Notes: generated from the letters alone by a model not told the origin. DNA of 64,000 nt from Escherichia boydii (GCA_041890495.1 CP169086.1:3472001-3536000); one strand, 5' to 3'. Counted from the stretch's first letter, positions 18,049-27,050 are shown. A program made the numbers and translations.

Positions 18049-19239
18049 ATGACTAACAGCAATCGCATCAAGCTCACATGGATTAGCTTTCTCTCCTACG
18101 CACTGACTGGTGCGTTGGTTATTGTCACCGGGATGGTGATGGGAAATATCGCCGATTATTTCAATCTGCCTGTTTCCAGTATGAGTAATACCTTCACCTT
18201 CCTCAACGCCGGCATTTTAATCTCTATCTTCCTCAACGCCTGGCTGATGGAAATCGTCCCGTTGAAAACGCAGTTACGTTTTGGCTTTCTCCTGATGGTG
18301 CTGGCGGTTGCCGGTTTGATGTTCAGCCACAGCCTGGCGCTGTTCTCGGCGGCGATGTTCATTCTCGGGGTGGTCAGCGGCATCACCATGTCGATTGGTA
18401 CATTCCTGGTAACACAAATGTATGAAGGGCGTCAGCGCGGTTCCCGCCTGTTATTTACCGACTCCTTCTTCAGTATGGCTGGGATGATTTTCCCAATGAT
18501 CGCCGCGTTTCTACTGGCGCGCAGCATTGAGTGGTACTGGGTTTATGCCTGCATCGGGCTGGTGTATGTCGCTATTTTTATTCTGACCTTCGGCTGTGAG
18601 TTCCCGGCGCTGGGCAAACATGCGCCAAAAACGGATGCTCCGGTAGAGAAAGAAAAGTGGGGGATCGGCGTACTGTTTCTCTCTGTTGCGGCGCTGTGCT
18701 ACATCCTCGGTCAGTTAGGTTTTATCTCCTGGGTGCCTGAGTATGCCAAAGGCCTGGGCATGAGCCTGAACGACGCGGGCACGCTGGTGAGTAACTTCTG
18801 GATGTCATACATGGTCGGCATGTGGGCGTTCAGCTTTATTCTTCGCTTCTTTGATTTGCAACGCATTCTGACCGTACTGGCTGGTCTGGCTGCGATTCTG
18901 ATGTACGTCTTTAACACCGGAACACCAGCACATATGGCGTGGTCAATTCTCGCTCTGGGCTTCTTCTCCAGCGCGATCTATACCACCATCATCACCCTGG
19001 GTTCACAGCAGACCAAAGTACCGTCGCCAAAACTGGTTAACTTTGTCCTGACCTGCGGAACCATCGGTACTATGTTGACCTTTGTGGTTACCGGCCCGAT
19101 TGTTGAACATAGCGGTCCGCAGGCGGCACTGCTTACAGCAAACGGTCTGTACGCTGTCGTCTTTGTGATGTGCTTCCTGTTAGGTTTCGTCAGCCGTCAC
19201 CGTCAGCATAACACCCTGACCCTCATCATTAATTGCTAA
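18049..19239 (+). CDS. tsgA: TsgA, major facilitator superfamily transporter with altered C-terminus
   Basis: A 396-residue membrane protein with about twelve hydrophobic helices of the major facilitator superfamily. In Salmonella tsgA was found as a tellurite- and selenite-response gene; the substrate is unknown. It reads as E. coli TsgA until RHRQHNTLT and then ends LIINC, where E. coli ends SH, a two-base difference that shifts the last codons. This falls exactly where the following sequence stops matching E. coli gene order (codA instead of nirB), so the tail is probably a junction product. Function is likely intact because only the last cytoplasmic residues change. Confidence 0.92.
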
Positions 19240-19240
19240 T

Positions 19241-19272
19241 GCCGGACGGCACTAATCGTCGTCCGGCCTTTT
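19241..19272. terminator. Hairpin terminator after tsgA
   Basis: GCCGGACGG pairs with its complement ending CCGTCC-type arm at 19259-19267 (GTCGTCCGGC), followed by CTTTTC on the plus strand. It lies one base after the tsgA stop and just before the 3' end of the convergent codA fragment. Confidence 0.75.
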
Positions 19273-19276
19273 CCTC

Positions 19277-20290
19277 TCATCCCCCCGGCACCTGGCAGCG
19301 CACCGCTTCAAACCCGCTCTCCGCAGGCAGAATAATCAGGTTCGCCGGGTTTCCCGTTGCAATACCGTAATCGCTCAGGCCGAAGGTACGGGCGCTGTTG
19401 TGGGTAATCAGGTTCAGGCCGCTGTCGATTTGCGGATAGCCCATCATCTGACAGACGTGCAGCCCCATATGCAGCACCTGCAGCATATTGCCGGTGCCGA
19501 GCGGGTACCACGGGTCGAAGACGTCATCGTGACCAAAGCAGACGTTAATACCCGCTTCCTGCAGCTCTTTCACGCGGGTGATGCCGCGACGCTTCGGATA
19601 GTCATCAAAGCGCCCCTGCAGGTGGATATTGACCAGCGGGTTAGCGACGAAGTTAATTCCCGACATCTTCAGCAGACGGAAAAGCCGCGAGGTGTAAGCG
19701 CCGTTGTAGGAGTGCATGGCGGTGGTGTGGCTGGCCGTCACGCGCGGCCCAATACCGGCCTCATACGCCAGCGTGGCCACCGTCTCGACAAACCGCGACT
19801 GTTCGTCGTCGATTTCATCGCAGTGGATATCCAGCGGACGGTCATACTTCTTCGCCAGCTCGAAAGCGATATGCAGCGACTGCACGCCATACTCGCGGGT
19901 GAACTCGAAGTGCGGGATCGCCCCCACCACGTCGGCCCCCAGCTTTAACGCCTCTTCCAGCAGCGCCGCGCCGTTCGGGTAAGAGAGAATACCTTCCTGC
20001 GGAAACGCGACGATTTGCAGCGTTACCCACGGAGCAACCTCCTGCTTCACCTCCAGCATCGCCTTCAGGGCGGTAAGCGTCGGGTCGGAGACATCCACAT
20101 GGGTGCGAACAAACTGGATGCCGTTGGCAATTTGCCACTTCAGCGTTTTCCAGGCGCGCGCTTTGACATCCTCATGGTTGAGCAACGCCTTGCGCTCCGC
20201 CCAGCGCTCGATGCCCTCGAACAGCGTGCCGGACTGATTCCAGTTTGGCTCACCCGCCGTCTGGGTGGTATCGAGGTGAATATGCGGCAT
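19277..20290 (-). pseudogene. codA: codA fragment: cytosine deaminase lacking both ends
   Basis: A 337-residue frame matching the central part of cytosine deaminase (normally about 427 residues), which converts cytosine to uracil and ammonia. It opens at MPHIHLDTT, where the full protein has about 60 residues before PHIHLD, and stops after RCQVPGG, some 40 residues short. All metal and catalytic positions remain: the HIH pair at the start, HCDEIDDEQ, SHTTAMHSYNGAY and FGHDDVFDPWYPLG. The lost pieces are the two halves of the small beta-sandwich domain, so the barrel would stand alone. There is no clear ribosome-binding site before the ATG. It is of non-E. coli type and lies between two E. coli-type blocks (tsgA and nirB), so both ends look like recombination or assembly junctions. 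Confidence 0.85.
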
Positions 20291-20385
20291 CTATTTCTAT
20301 AAACCCGTCATTTTGTCTATTTTTTGCACAAACATGAAATATCAGACAATTCCGTGACTTAAGAAATTTATACAAATCAGCAATA

Positions 20386-20428
20386 TACCCCTTAAGGAGT
20401 ATATAAAGGTGAATTTGATTTACATCAA
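20386..20428 (+). promoter_or_regulatory. nirB promoter: NarL/NarP and FNR sites
   Basis: A NarL/NarP 7-2-7 site, TACCCCTTAAGGAGTA, spans 20386-20401, and an FNR box TTGATTTACATCAA spans 20415-20428. If FNR is centred at -41.5, transcription starts near 20463 and the Nar site is centred at -69.5, exactly the E. coli nirB arrangement. This means anaerobic induction, increased by nitrite/nitrate. The segment 20291-20385 upstream carries no gene. Confidence 0.92.
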
Positions 20429-20486
20429 TAAGCGGGGTTGCTGAATCGTTAAGGTAGGCGGTAATAGAAAAGAAATCGAGGCAAAA

Positions 20487-23030
20487 ATGAGCAAAGTCAG
20501 ACTCGCAATTATCGGTAACGGTATGGTCGGCCATCGCTTTATCGAAGATCTTCTTGATAAATCTGATGCGGCCAACTTTGATATTACCGTTTTCTGTGAA
20601 GAACCGCGCATCGCTTATGACCGCGTACACCTCTCGTCTTACTTCTCTCACCACACCGCCGAAGAGCTGTCGCTGGTGCGCGAAGGCTTCTACGAGAAAC
20701 ACGGCATCAAAGTTCTGGTCGGCGAACGCGCTATCACCATCAACCGTCAGGAGAAGGTGATTCACTCCAGCGCCGGACGTACCGTTTTTTATGACAAGCT
20801 GATCATGGCAACCGGTTCCTACCCGTGGATCCCACCAATCAAAGGTTCTGATACTCAGGACTGCTTTGTCTATCGCACCATTGAAGACCTCAACGCCATT
20901 GAATCCTGCGCCCGTCGCAGCAAACGCGGTGCCGTTGTTGGTGGCGGCCTGTTAGGTCTGGAAGCCGCTGGCGCGCTGAAAAACTTAGGTATTGAAACCC
21001 ACGTTATCGAATTTGCCCCTATGCTGATGGCGGAACAGCTTGATCAGATGGGTGGCGAGCAGCTGCGTCGCAAAATCGAAAGTATGGGCGTGCGCGTTCA
21101 CACCAGCAAAAACACCCTTGAGATTGTGCAGGAAGGTGTCGAAGCGCGTAAAACCATGCGTTTTGCCGACGGCAGCGAACTGGAAGTCGACTTTATCGTC
21201 TTCTCTACCGGTATCCGTCCGCGCGATAAGCTGGCAACCCAGTGTGGTCTGGACGTTGCTCCGCGTGGGGGTATTGTCATTAATGATTCCTGCCAGACTT
21301 CCGATCCGGATATCTACGCCATCGGTGAATGCGCAAGCTGGAACAACCGTGTATTTGGTCTGGTAGCACCAGGCTACAAAATGGCGCAGGTCGCCGTTGA
21401 CCATATTCTCGGTAGCGAAAACGCCTTTGAAGGTGCTGACCTTAGCGCCAAGCTGAAACTGCTGGGCGTAGACGTAGGCGGTATTGGTGATGCGCACGGT
21501 CGCACGCCTGGCGCACGTAGCTACGTTTACCTCGACGAAAGCAAAGAGATCTACAAACGCCTGATTGTCAGCGAAGACAACAAAACCCTGCTCGGTGCGG
21601 TACTGGTGGGCGATACCAGCGACTACGGCAACCTGCTGCAACTGGTGCTGAATGCTATCGAGCTGCCGGAAAACCCGGATTCTCTGATTCTGCCGGCGCA
21701 CTCGGGTAGCGGTAAGCCGTCTATCGGTGTTGATAAACTGCCGGACAGCGCGCAAATCTGCTCCTGCTTCGACGTCACCAAAGGTGATCTGATTGCTGCC
21801 ATCAACAAAGGCTGCCACACAGTTGCGGCGCTGAAAGCTGAAACCAAAGCGGGTACTGGCTGCGGTGGCTGTATCCCGCTGGTCACTCAGGTACTGAACG
21901 CGGAACTGGCGAAACAGGGCATCGAAGTTAACAACAACCTGTGCGAACACTTTGCTTATTCGCGTCAGGAACTGTTCCATTTGATCCGCGTTGAAGGCAT
22001 TAAAACCTTCGAAGAACTGCTGGCGAAACACGGCAAAGGCTACGGTTGTGAAGTTTGTAAACCAACCGTCGGTTCGCTGCTGGCCTCCTGCTGGAACGAA
22101 TACATTCTGAAGCCGGAACATACTCCGCTGCAGGATTCTAACGACAACTTCCTCGCTAACATCCAGAAAGACGGCACCTACTCGGTGATCCCGCGTTCTC
22201 CGGGCGGTGAAATCACCCCGGAAGGGCTGATGGCAGTGGGTCGTATCGCGCGTGAATTTAATCTCTACACCAAAATCACCGGCTCCCAGCGCCTGGCGAT
22301 GTTTGGCGCACAGAAAGACGATCTGCCGGAAATCTGGCGTCAGCTGATTGAAGCCGGTTTCGAAACCGGTCATGCCTATGCAAAAGCACTGCGTATGGCG
22401 AAAACCTGCGTGGGTAGCACCTGGTGCCGCTACGGTGTTGGCGATAGCGTCGGCCTCGGCGTGGAACTGGAAAACCGCTACAAAGGCATCCGTACGCCGC
22501 ACAAAATGAAGTTCGGTGTCTCCGGCTGTACCCGTGAATGTTCAGAAGCTCAGGGTAAAGACGTGGGTATTATCGCCACTGAAAAAGGCTGGAACCTGTA
22601 TGTTTGCGGTAACGGCGGCATGAAACCGCGTCATGCGGATCTGCTGGCAGCGGATATCGATCGCGAAACGCTGATCAAATATCTCGACCGCTTCATGATG
22701 TTCTACATCCGTACCGCCGACAAACTGACGCGTACCGCACCGTGGTTAGAAAACCTTGAAGGCGGCATTGATTACCTGAAAGCAGTGATCATTGACGACA
22801 AACTGGGGCTGAACGCTCATCTGGAAGAAGAGATGGCGCGCCTGCGTGAAGCGGTAGTGTGTGAGTGGACTGAAACGGTCAATACGCCGTCTGCGCAGAC
22901 TCGCTTCAAACACTTCATCAACAGCGACAAGCGTGACCCGAACGTGCAGATGGTGCCAGAGCGCGAACAGCACCGTCCGGCAACGCCATATGAACGTATC
23001 CCGGTAACTCTGGTGGAGGACAACGCATGA
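20487..23030 (+). CDS. nirB: NirB, NADH-dependent nitrite reductase large subunit
   Basis: An 847-residue cytoplasmic enzyme that reduces nitrite to ammonia with NADH. Order of parts: FAD domain with AIIGNGMVGHRF at the N-terminus, NAD-binding glycine motif GAVVGGGLLGLEAAGAL near residue 155, a BFD-like [2Fe-2S] segment with CSCFD and CGGC cysteines (about 425-460), then the ferredoxin/siroheme domain with CTRECSEAQG and later the C in LYVCGNGG that hold the 4Fe-4S/siroheme centre. Full length, reads as E. coli. It overlaps nirD by four bases and depends on cysG downstream for siroheme. Confidence 0.97.
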   Translation: MSKVRLAIIGNGMVGHRFIEDLLDKSDAANFDITVFCEEPRIAYDRVHLSSYFSHHTAEELSLVREGFYEKHGIKVLVGERAITINRQEKVIHSSAGRTVFYDKLIMATGSYPWIPPIKGSDTQDCFVYRTIEDLNAIESCARRSKRGAVVGGGLLGLEAAGALKNLGIETHVIEFAPMLMAEQLDQMGGEQLRRKIESMGVRVHTSKNTLEIVQEGVEARKTMRFADGSELEVDFIVFSTGIRPRDKLATQCGLDVAPRGGIVINDSCQTSDPDIYAIGECASWNNRVFGLVAPGYKMAQVAVDHILGSENAFEGADLSAKLKLLGVDVGGIGDAHGRTPGARSYVYLDESKEIYKRLIVSEDNKTLLGAVLVGDTSDYGNLLQLVLNAIELPENPDSLILPAHSGSGKPSIGVDKLPDSAQICSCFDVTKGDLIAAINKGCHTVAALKAETKAGTGCGGCIPLVTQVLNAELAKQGIEVNNNLCEHFAYSRQELFHLIRVEGIKTFEELLAKHGKGYGCEVCKPTVGSLLASCWNEYILKPEHTPLQDSNDNFLANIQKDGTYSVIPRSPGGEITPEGLMAVGRIAREFNLYTKITGSQRLAMFGAQKDDLPEIWRQLIEAGFETGHAYAKALRMAKTCVGSTWCRYGVGDSVGLGVELENRYKGIRTPHKMKFGVSGCTRECSEAQGKDVGIIATEKGWNLYVCGNGGMKPRHADLLAADIDRETLIKYLDRFMMFYIRTADKLTRTAPWLENLEGGIDYLKAVIIDDKLGLNAHLEEEMARLREAVVCEWTETVNTPSAQTRFKHFINSDKRDPNVQMVPEREQHRPATPYERIPVTLVEDNA

Positions 23031-23353
23031 GCCAGTGGAAAGACATCTGCAAAATCGATGACATCCTGCCTGAAACCGGCGTCTGCGCGCTGTTAGGTGA
23101 CGAGCAGGTAGCAATTTTCCGCCCGTATCATAGCGACCAGGTGTTTGCGATCAGCAACATCGACCCGTTCTTCGAGTCCAGCGTGCTGTCACGCGGGCTG
23201 ATTGCGGAACACCAGGGCGAGCTGTGGGTCGCCAGCCCGCTGAAAAAACAGCGTTTTCGCTTAAGTGATGGCTTGTGCATGGAAGATGAGAGCCGCTCTG
23301 TGAAGCACTATGACGTTCGCGTGAAGGACGGCAAGGTGCAGCTGAAAGGCTAA
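23027..23353 (+). CDS. nirD: NirD, nitrite reductase small subunit (hybrid)
   Basis: A 108-residue Rieske-fold small subunit needed for NirB activity. The start overlaps the nirB stop by four bases. Residues 1 to about 88 (to GLCMEDE) read as E. coli NirD; the remaining 20 (SRSVKHYDVRVKDGKVQLKG) differ at several places from the E. coli ending, while the next gene, cysG, is also not E. coli. The change of ancestry therefore lies at about 23.29 kb inside nirD, in frame and with the gene intact. Confidence 0.93.
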   Translation: MSQWKDICKIDDILPETGVCALLGDEQVAIFRPYHSDQVFAISNIDPFFESSVLSRGLIAEHQGELWVASPLKKQRFRLSDGLCMEDESRSVKHYDVRVKDGKVQLKG

Positions 23354-23369
23354 CCTCTGCCCCTTTAGG

Positions 23370-23416
23370 GATAGCAGCAGGAAAATCGTATGTTCCGTAC
23401 GATACCTGCTGTTATC
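23370..23416. repeat. Nested inverted repeat where nirC would be expected
   Basis: A 12-base outer stem (GATAGCAGCAGG at 23370-23381 with CCTGCTGTTATC at 23405-23416, one G-T wobble) encloses a six-base inner stem (ATCGTA 23385-23390 with TACGAT 23398-23403) around a seven-base loop. It sits in the 109-base gap between nirD and cysG. It could be an RNA hairpin controlling the nirBD to cysG read-through, or the footprint of a mobile element or deletion. I do not recognise the family. Confidence 0.75.
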
Positions 23417-23462
23417 CTGACGTCAATTCTTACCCCCTCCATGCATGCTGCGAGGTAACGTC

Positions 23463-24836
23463 GTGGATCACCTGCCGATTTTTTGTCAATTACGCAACCG
23501 CGACTGCCTGCTCGTGGGCGGCGGCGACGTGGCCGAGCGCAAAGCGCGCCTGCTGTTAGAGGCTGGCGCCCGCCTGACCGTTAATGCCCTTTCCTTCGCC
23601 CCCCAGTTTGAGGTTTGGGCCCAGGAAGGGATGCTCACGCTGGAACAGGGCGCGTTTAATGAATCTCTGCTGGATACCTGCTGGCTGACCATTGCCGCGA
23701 CGGATGACGATGAAGTGAACCAGCGCGTGAGCGATGCCTGCGAAGCGCGCCGTATCTTCTGCAACGTGGTCGATGCGCCGAAAGAGGCCAGCTTTATCAT
23801 GCCGTCGATTATCGACCGCTCGCCGCTGATGATTGCGGTGTCGTCCGGGGGACGTTCGCCGGTTCTCGCGCGCCTGCTGCGGGAAAAGCTGGAAGCCCTG
23901 TTGCCCCAGCATCTTGGTCAAATTGCGCATTATGCCGGGCAGCTGCGTTCACGCGTGAAGCAAACCTTCGCGACCGTGGGCGAGCGCCGTCGCTTCTGGG
24001 AAAAATTCTTTGTGAACGACAGGCTGGCGCAGTCGCTGGCGAATCAAGACACCAAAGCCGTTGAAGAGACGACCGAACAGCTGCTAAGCGAACCGCTGGA
24101 CCATCGCGGCGAAGTGGTGCTGGTGGGCGCAGGTCCCGGCGATGCGGGCTTGCTGACGCTGAAAGGGCTACAGCAGATCCAGCAGGCGGATATCGTGGTG
24201 TATGACCGTCTGGTGTCCGATGACATCATGAATCTGGTCCGTCGCGACGCCGACCGCGTCTTCGTGGGCAAACGGGCGGGCTACCACTGCGTGCCGCAGG
24301 AGGAGATTAATCAGATCCTGCTGCGCGAGGCGCAGAAAGGTAAGCGCGTGGTGCGCCTTAAAGGCGGCGATCCGTTTATCTTCGGTCGCGGCGGCGAAGA
24401 GCTGGAAACCCTGTGTGACGCGGGCATTCCGTTCTCTGTCGTGCCCGGCATTACGGCGGCTTCCGGCTGCTCAGCGTACTCTGGTATTCCGCTGACCCAC
24501 CGCGACTATGCTCAGAGCGTGCGTCTGGTGACGGGCCACCTGAAGACCGGCAGCGAGCTGGACTGGCATAACCTGGCCGCCGAAAAGCAGACGCTGGTGT
24601 TCTACATGGGGCTCAATCAGGCCGCCACGATCCAGACGAAGCTGCTGGAGCACGGTATGAATGCGGATATGCCCGTCGCGTTGGTCGAAAATGGCACCGC
24701 CATTACGCAGCGCGTGGTGGATGGCGTGCTGACACAGTTAGGCGAGCTGGCGCAGCAGGTCGAAAGCCCGGCGCTGATCGTGGTGGGCCGCGTGGTTGAA
24801 CTACGCGACAAACTGAACTGGTTCTCCAGCCACTAA
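23463..24836 (+). CDS. cysG: CysG, siroheme synthase
   Basis: A 457-residue three-activity enzyme that makes siroheme from uroporphyrinogen III for sulfite and nitrite reductases. The N-terminal dehydrogenase/ferrochelatase half shows the NAD motif LLVGGGDVAERKARLLLEAG and the serine-rich SSGGRSPVLARLL; the C-terminal methyltransferase half begins EVVLVGAGPGDAGLLTLKG near residue 216. The start is the GTG at 23463 after a GAGG ribosome-binding site, as in E. coli; an ATG six codons upstream is also open. It differs from E. coli CysG throughout the first half. nirC, its usual upstream neighbour, is missing. Confidence 0.95.
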   Translation: MDHLPIFCQLRNRDCLLVGGGDVAERKARLLLEAGARLTVNALSFAPQFEVWAQEGMLTLEQGAFNESLLDTCWLTIAATDDDEVNQRVSDACEARRIFCNVVDAPKEASFIMPSIIDRSPLMIAVSSGGRSPVLARLLREKLEALLPQHLGQIAHYAGQLRSRVKQTFATVGERRRFWEKFFVNDRLAQSLANQDTKAVEETTEQLLSEPLDHRGEVVLVGAGPGDAGLLTLKGLQQIQQADIVVYDRLVSDDIMNLVRRDADRVFVGKRAGYHCVPQEEINQILLREAQKGKRVVRLKGGDPFIFGRGGEELETLCDAGIPFSVVPGITAASGCSAYSGIPLTHRDYAQSVRLVTGHLKTGSELDWHNLAAEKQTLVFYMGLNQAATIQTKLLEHGMNADMPVALVENGTAITQRVVDGVLTQLGELAQQVESPALIVVGRVVELRDKLNWFSSH

Positions 24837-24979
24837 CGCATATTCTCCCTTCCTGGAGTAGTCCTTAAGCGGACTACTCCCCTCTTACGGCTACCGATAA
24901 CATACCGCCCCGAAGTGGAACTTTTCCCTTTATTCCCTTGAGTTACATCCAATTTTCGTTTTAAAGACAAGGAATGCGT

Positions 24980-25150
24980 ATGTTCAAACTGGCAAAGGCC
25001 GCCGTTCTGGTTGGCCTGTTATCGACTCTGACGGCCTGCACCGGTCACGTACAGAACACCAAAAATAATTGCAGCTACGATTACCTGCTGCACCCGGCGA
25101 TCTCCATTTCGAAGATCATCGGTGGTTGCGGCCCGGCGGCACAGCAGTAA
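24980..25150 (+). CDS. yhfL: YhfL, small lipoprotein
   Basis: A 56-residue protein too short for usual gene finding. It has a lipoprotein signal peptide MFKLAKAAVLVGLLSTLTAC with the lipobox LTAC, so Cys20 would be lipidated, followed by a short conserved tail containing NCSYDYLLHPAISISKIIGG. This matches E. coli YhfL in layout but with a different N-terminal half. Function is unknown. A clear rho-independent terminator follows the stop. In E. coli the frl and yhfS-Z genes lie between yhfL and trpS; here there are only 150 bases. Confidence 0.88.
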   Translation: MFKLAKAAVLVGLLSTLTACTGHVQNTKNNCSYDYLLHPAISISKIIGGCGPAAQQ

Positions 25151-25165
25151 GCGTTTTACAGGCGT

Positions 25166-25193
25166 AAAAAAACCGGGATGTCCCGGTTTTTTA
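25166..25193 (+). terminator. yhfL terminator
   Basis: AAACCGGGA / TCCCGGTTT stem with a short loop (ATG..), flanked by an A-run and followed by TTTTTTAG. A classic bidirectional rho-independent terminator 15 bases after yhfL. Confidence 0.9.
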
Positions 25194-25214
25194 GTTTAGG
25201 GAAGTGCGGCCTGA

Positions 25215-25250
25215 TGCCTTCACCCTGGCCCTCTCCCACAGGAAGAGGGA
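25215..25250. repeat. Degenerate CCCTCTCCC-type intergenic repeat
   Basis: TTCACCCTGGCCCTCTCCCA followed by CAGGAAGAGGGA. The CCCTCT and AGAGGG arms (25229-25234 and 25244-25249) can pair. It is a weaker cousin of the perfect 20-base palindrome at 43346-43388, and both lie in non-E. coli gaps. Confidence 0.6.
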
Positions 25251-25300
25251 ACAAACCCTAAAAACGGTAACGTGGTTACCGTTTTGCTTTTACTTAAGGT

Positions 25301-26299
25301 TTAGCCCACAAAACCAATCGCTTCGTACACCGCTTTTAGCGTACGGGAAGCGTGCGCGCTGGCTTTTTCCGCGCCATCTTTCATCACCTGTTGCAGGAAG
25401 GCTTCATCGTTGCGGAAACGGTGATAGCGTTCCTGCAATTCAGTCAGCATACCTGAAACGGCATCAGCCACTTCACCTTTCAGATGACCATACATCTTGC
25501 CTTCGAACTGTTTTTCCAGTTCTGGGATGCTCTGGCCCGTTACCGCTGAAAGGATATCCAACAGGTTGGAAACGCCCGCTTTGTTCTGCACATCGTAGCG
25601 AACTACCGGCGGCTCGTCGGAGTCAGTGACCGCACGTTTGATTTTCTTCACTACCGATTTCGGATCTTCCAGCAGGCCGATAACGTTATTGCGATTATCG
25701 TCAGACTTGGACATCTTCTTGGTCGGCTCCAGCAGCGACATTACGCGCGCGCCAGATTTCGGAATAAACGGCTCCGGCACCTTAAAGATCTCGCCATACA
25801 GCGCGTTGAAACGCTGGGCAATATCGCGGCTCAGTTCGAGGTGCTGTTTCTGGTCTTCACCCACCGGTACCAGATTAGTTTGATACAGCAGGATGTCCGC
25901 TGCCATCAGCACCGGATAGTCAAACAGACCAGCGTTGATGTTCTCGGCATAACGCGCAGATTTATCTTTAAACTGCGTCATGCGACTCAGTTCGCCGAAG
26001 TAGGTATAGCAGTTCAGTGCCCAGCCTAACTGTGCATGTTCCGGCACGTGGGACTGAACAAAAATGGTGCTTTTCTCAGGATCGATACCACAAGCCAGAT
26101 ACAAGGCCAGCGTATCCAGCGTCGCTTTACGCAGCTTCTGTGCATCCTGGCGCACGGTGATCGCGTGTTGGTCAACGATACAGTAAATGCAATGGTAGTC
26201 ATCCTGCATGTTTACCCACTGACGCAGCGCACCCATGTAGTTACCAATGGTCAATTCACCTGAGGGCTGTGCGCCACTAAAAACGATGGGCTTAGTCAT
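25301..26299 (-). CDS. trpS: TrpS, tryptophanyl-tRNA synthetase (3' end frameshifted)
   Basis: A 332-residue class I aminoacyl-tRNA synthetase charging tRNA-Trp. The HIGH-like motif is PSGELTIGNYMG near residue 12 and the KMSKS loop is KKMSKSDD near residue 195. The family ends GFVAKP; here the frame reads GFVG and stops. The bases after GTG are G-GCT-AAA-CCT-TAA, so removing one C of the CCC run at 25305-25307 (plus strand) restores VAKP and a stop at 25294-25296. This is a one-base insertion that costs only the last residues, so the enzyme is probably active. Last gene of the aroK-trpS operon; overlaps gph by eight bases. Confidence 0.94.
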   Translation of the reverse strand: MTKPIVFSGAQPSGELTIGNYMGALRQWVNMQDDYHCIYCIVDQHAITVRQDAQKLRKATLDTLALYLACGIDPEKSTIFVQSHVPEHAQLGWALNCYTYFGELSRMTQFKDKSARYAENINAGLFDYPVLMAADILLYQTNLVPVGEDQKQHLELSRDIAQRFNALYGEIFKVPEPFIPKSGARVMSLLEPTKKMSKSDDNRNNVIGLLEDPKSVVKKIKRAVTDSDEPPVVRYDVQNKAGVSNLLDILSAVTGQSIPELEKQFEGKMYGHLKGEVADAVSGMLTELQERYHRFRNDEAFLQQVMKDGAEKASAHASRTLKAVYEAIGFVG

Positions 26300-27050
26300 T
26301 TTTCGATTCCTGATTTTCGCTATGCGGAAGCCCTAATGCGGGCAGAAGGTCATTTATAGACTGATAAATTACATCAGGCTGGCTGAGATCGATAGCCTCG
26401 CCGTAGTTATATCCGTAGGTTAAGCCAACTGATGGGCAACCTGCCGCTTTTGCCGCCTGAATATCATTGCGTGAGTCGCCGACAAACAGCATCTGTTGTG
26501 GGGCAATTCCCATCCGCTCAGCCACCAGTAACAGCGGGTCCGGATGCGGTTTTTTGTTTTGCACATCATCACCACCAATCACCACGCTGAAGTATTTGGC
26601 GATATCTAAGGCTTCGAGCAGCGGCGCGACGAACGGCGTCGGTTTGTTGGTGACCAGGCCTAGCGGCAGGCCTTTAGCCTGCAACGCGCCCAACGTATCG
26701 GCAACGTGCGGGAACAAAAACGTCCCCTCTTCGGCAACCTCGCCATAGTAGCGATCGAACAGTTTACGCAGAATACGTACCTGTTCTTCTGCCGGAATGT
26801 CGTCATCAACGGGCGGTTTACCCATTGTTTTACGCTGAGTCGCACGTTCCTGACGCGCCCAGGTCAATGCGCGCTCCATCAGAACATCTGCGCCGTTACC
26901 AATCCAGGTAATAACGCGTTCTTCACCTGCGACGGGCAACTCCAGCGCATACAGCGCCATATCTACCGCAGCAGCAAGACCAGGAGCACTGTCGACCAGC
27001 GTACCATCAAGATCAAAAGCGACGCCGCGAATATCTTCAAACTTATTCAT
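26292..27050 (-). CDS. gph: Gph, phosphoglycolate phosphatase
   Basis: A 252-residue HAD-family phosphatase that removes 2-phosphoglycolate produced in DNA repair. HAD motif I is AFDLDGTLVDS near residue 12, motif II Thr is in LGLVTNKPTPF, and motif III/IV acids are in KKPHPDP and FVGDSRNDIQAA. It overlaps rpe upstream and trpS downstream by eight bases each. Reads as E. coli. Confidence 0.95.
   Translation of the reverse strand: MNKFEDIRGVAFDLDGTLVDSAPGLAAAVDMALYALELPVAGEERVITWIGNGADVLMERALTWARQERATQRKTMGKPPVDDDIPAEEQVRILRKLFDRYYGEVAEEGTFLFPHVADTLGALQAKGLPLGLVTNKPTPFVAPLLEALDIAKYFSVVIGGDDVQNKKPHPDPLLLVAERMGIAPQQMLFVGDSRNDIQAAKAAGCPSVGLTYGYNYGEAIDLSQPDVIYQSINDLLPALGLPHSENQESKND

Noticed and set aside
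20985..22502. Long open frame (about 500 codons) antisense to nirB, and similar ones opposite yheS (79-1008) and malQ/malP (59962-61224)
   Set aside because: They lie fully opposite strongly conserved genes, have no ribosome-binding sites and show low-complexity composition expected from codon bias of the other strand.
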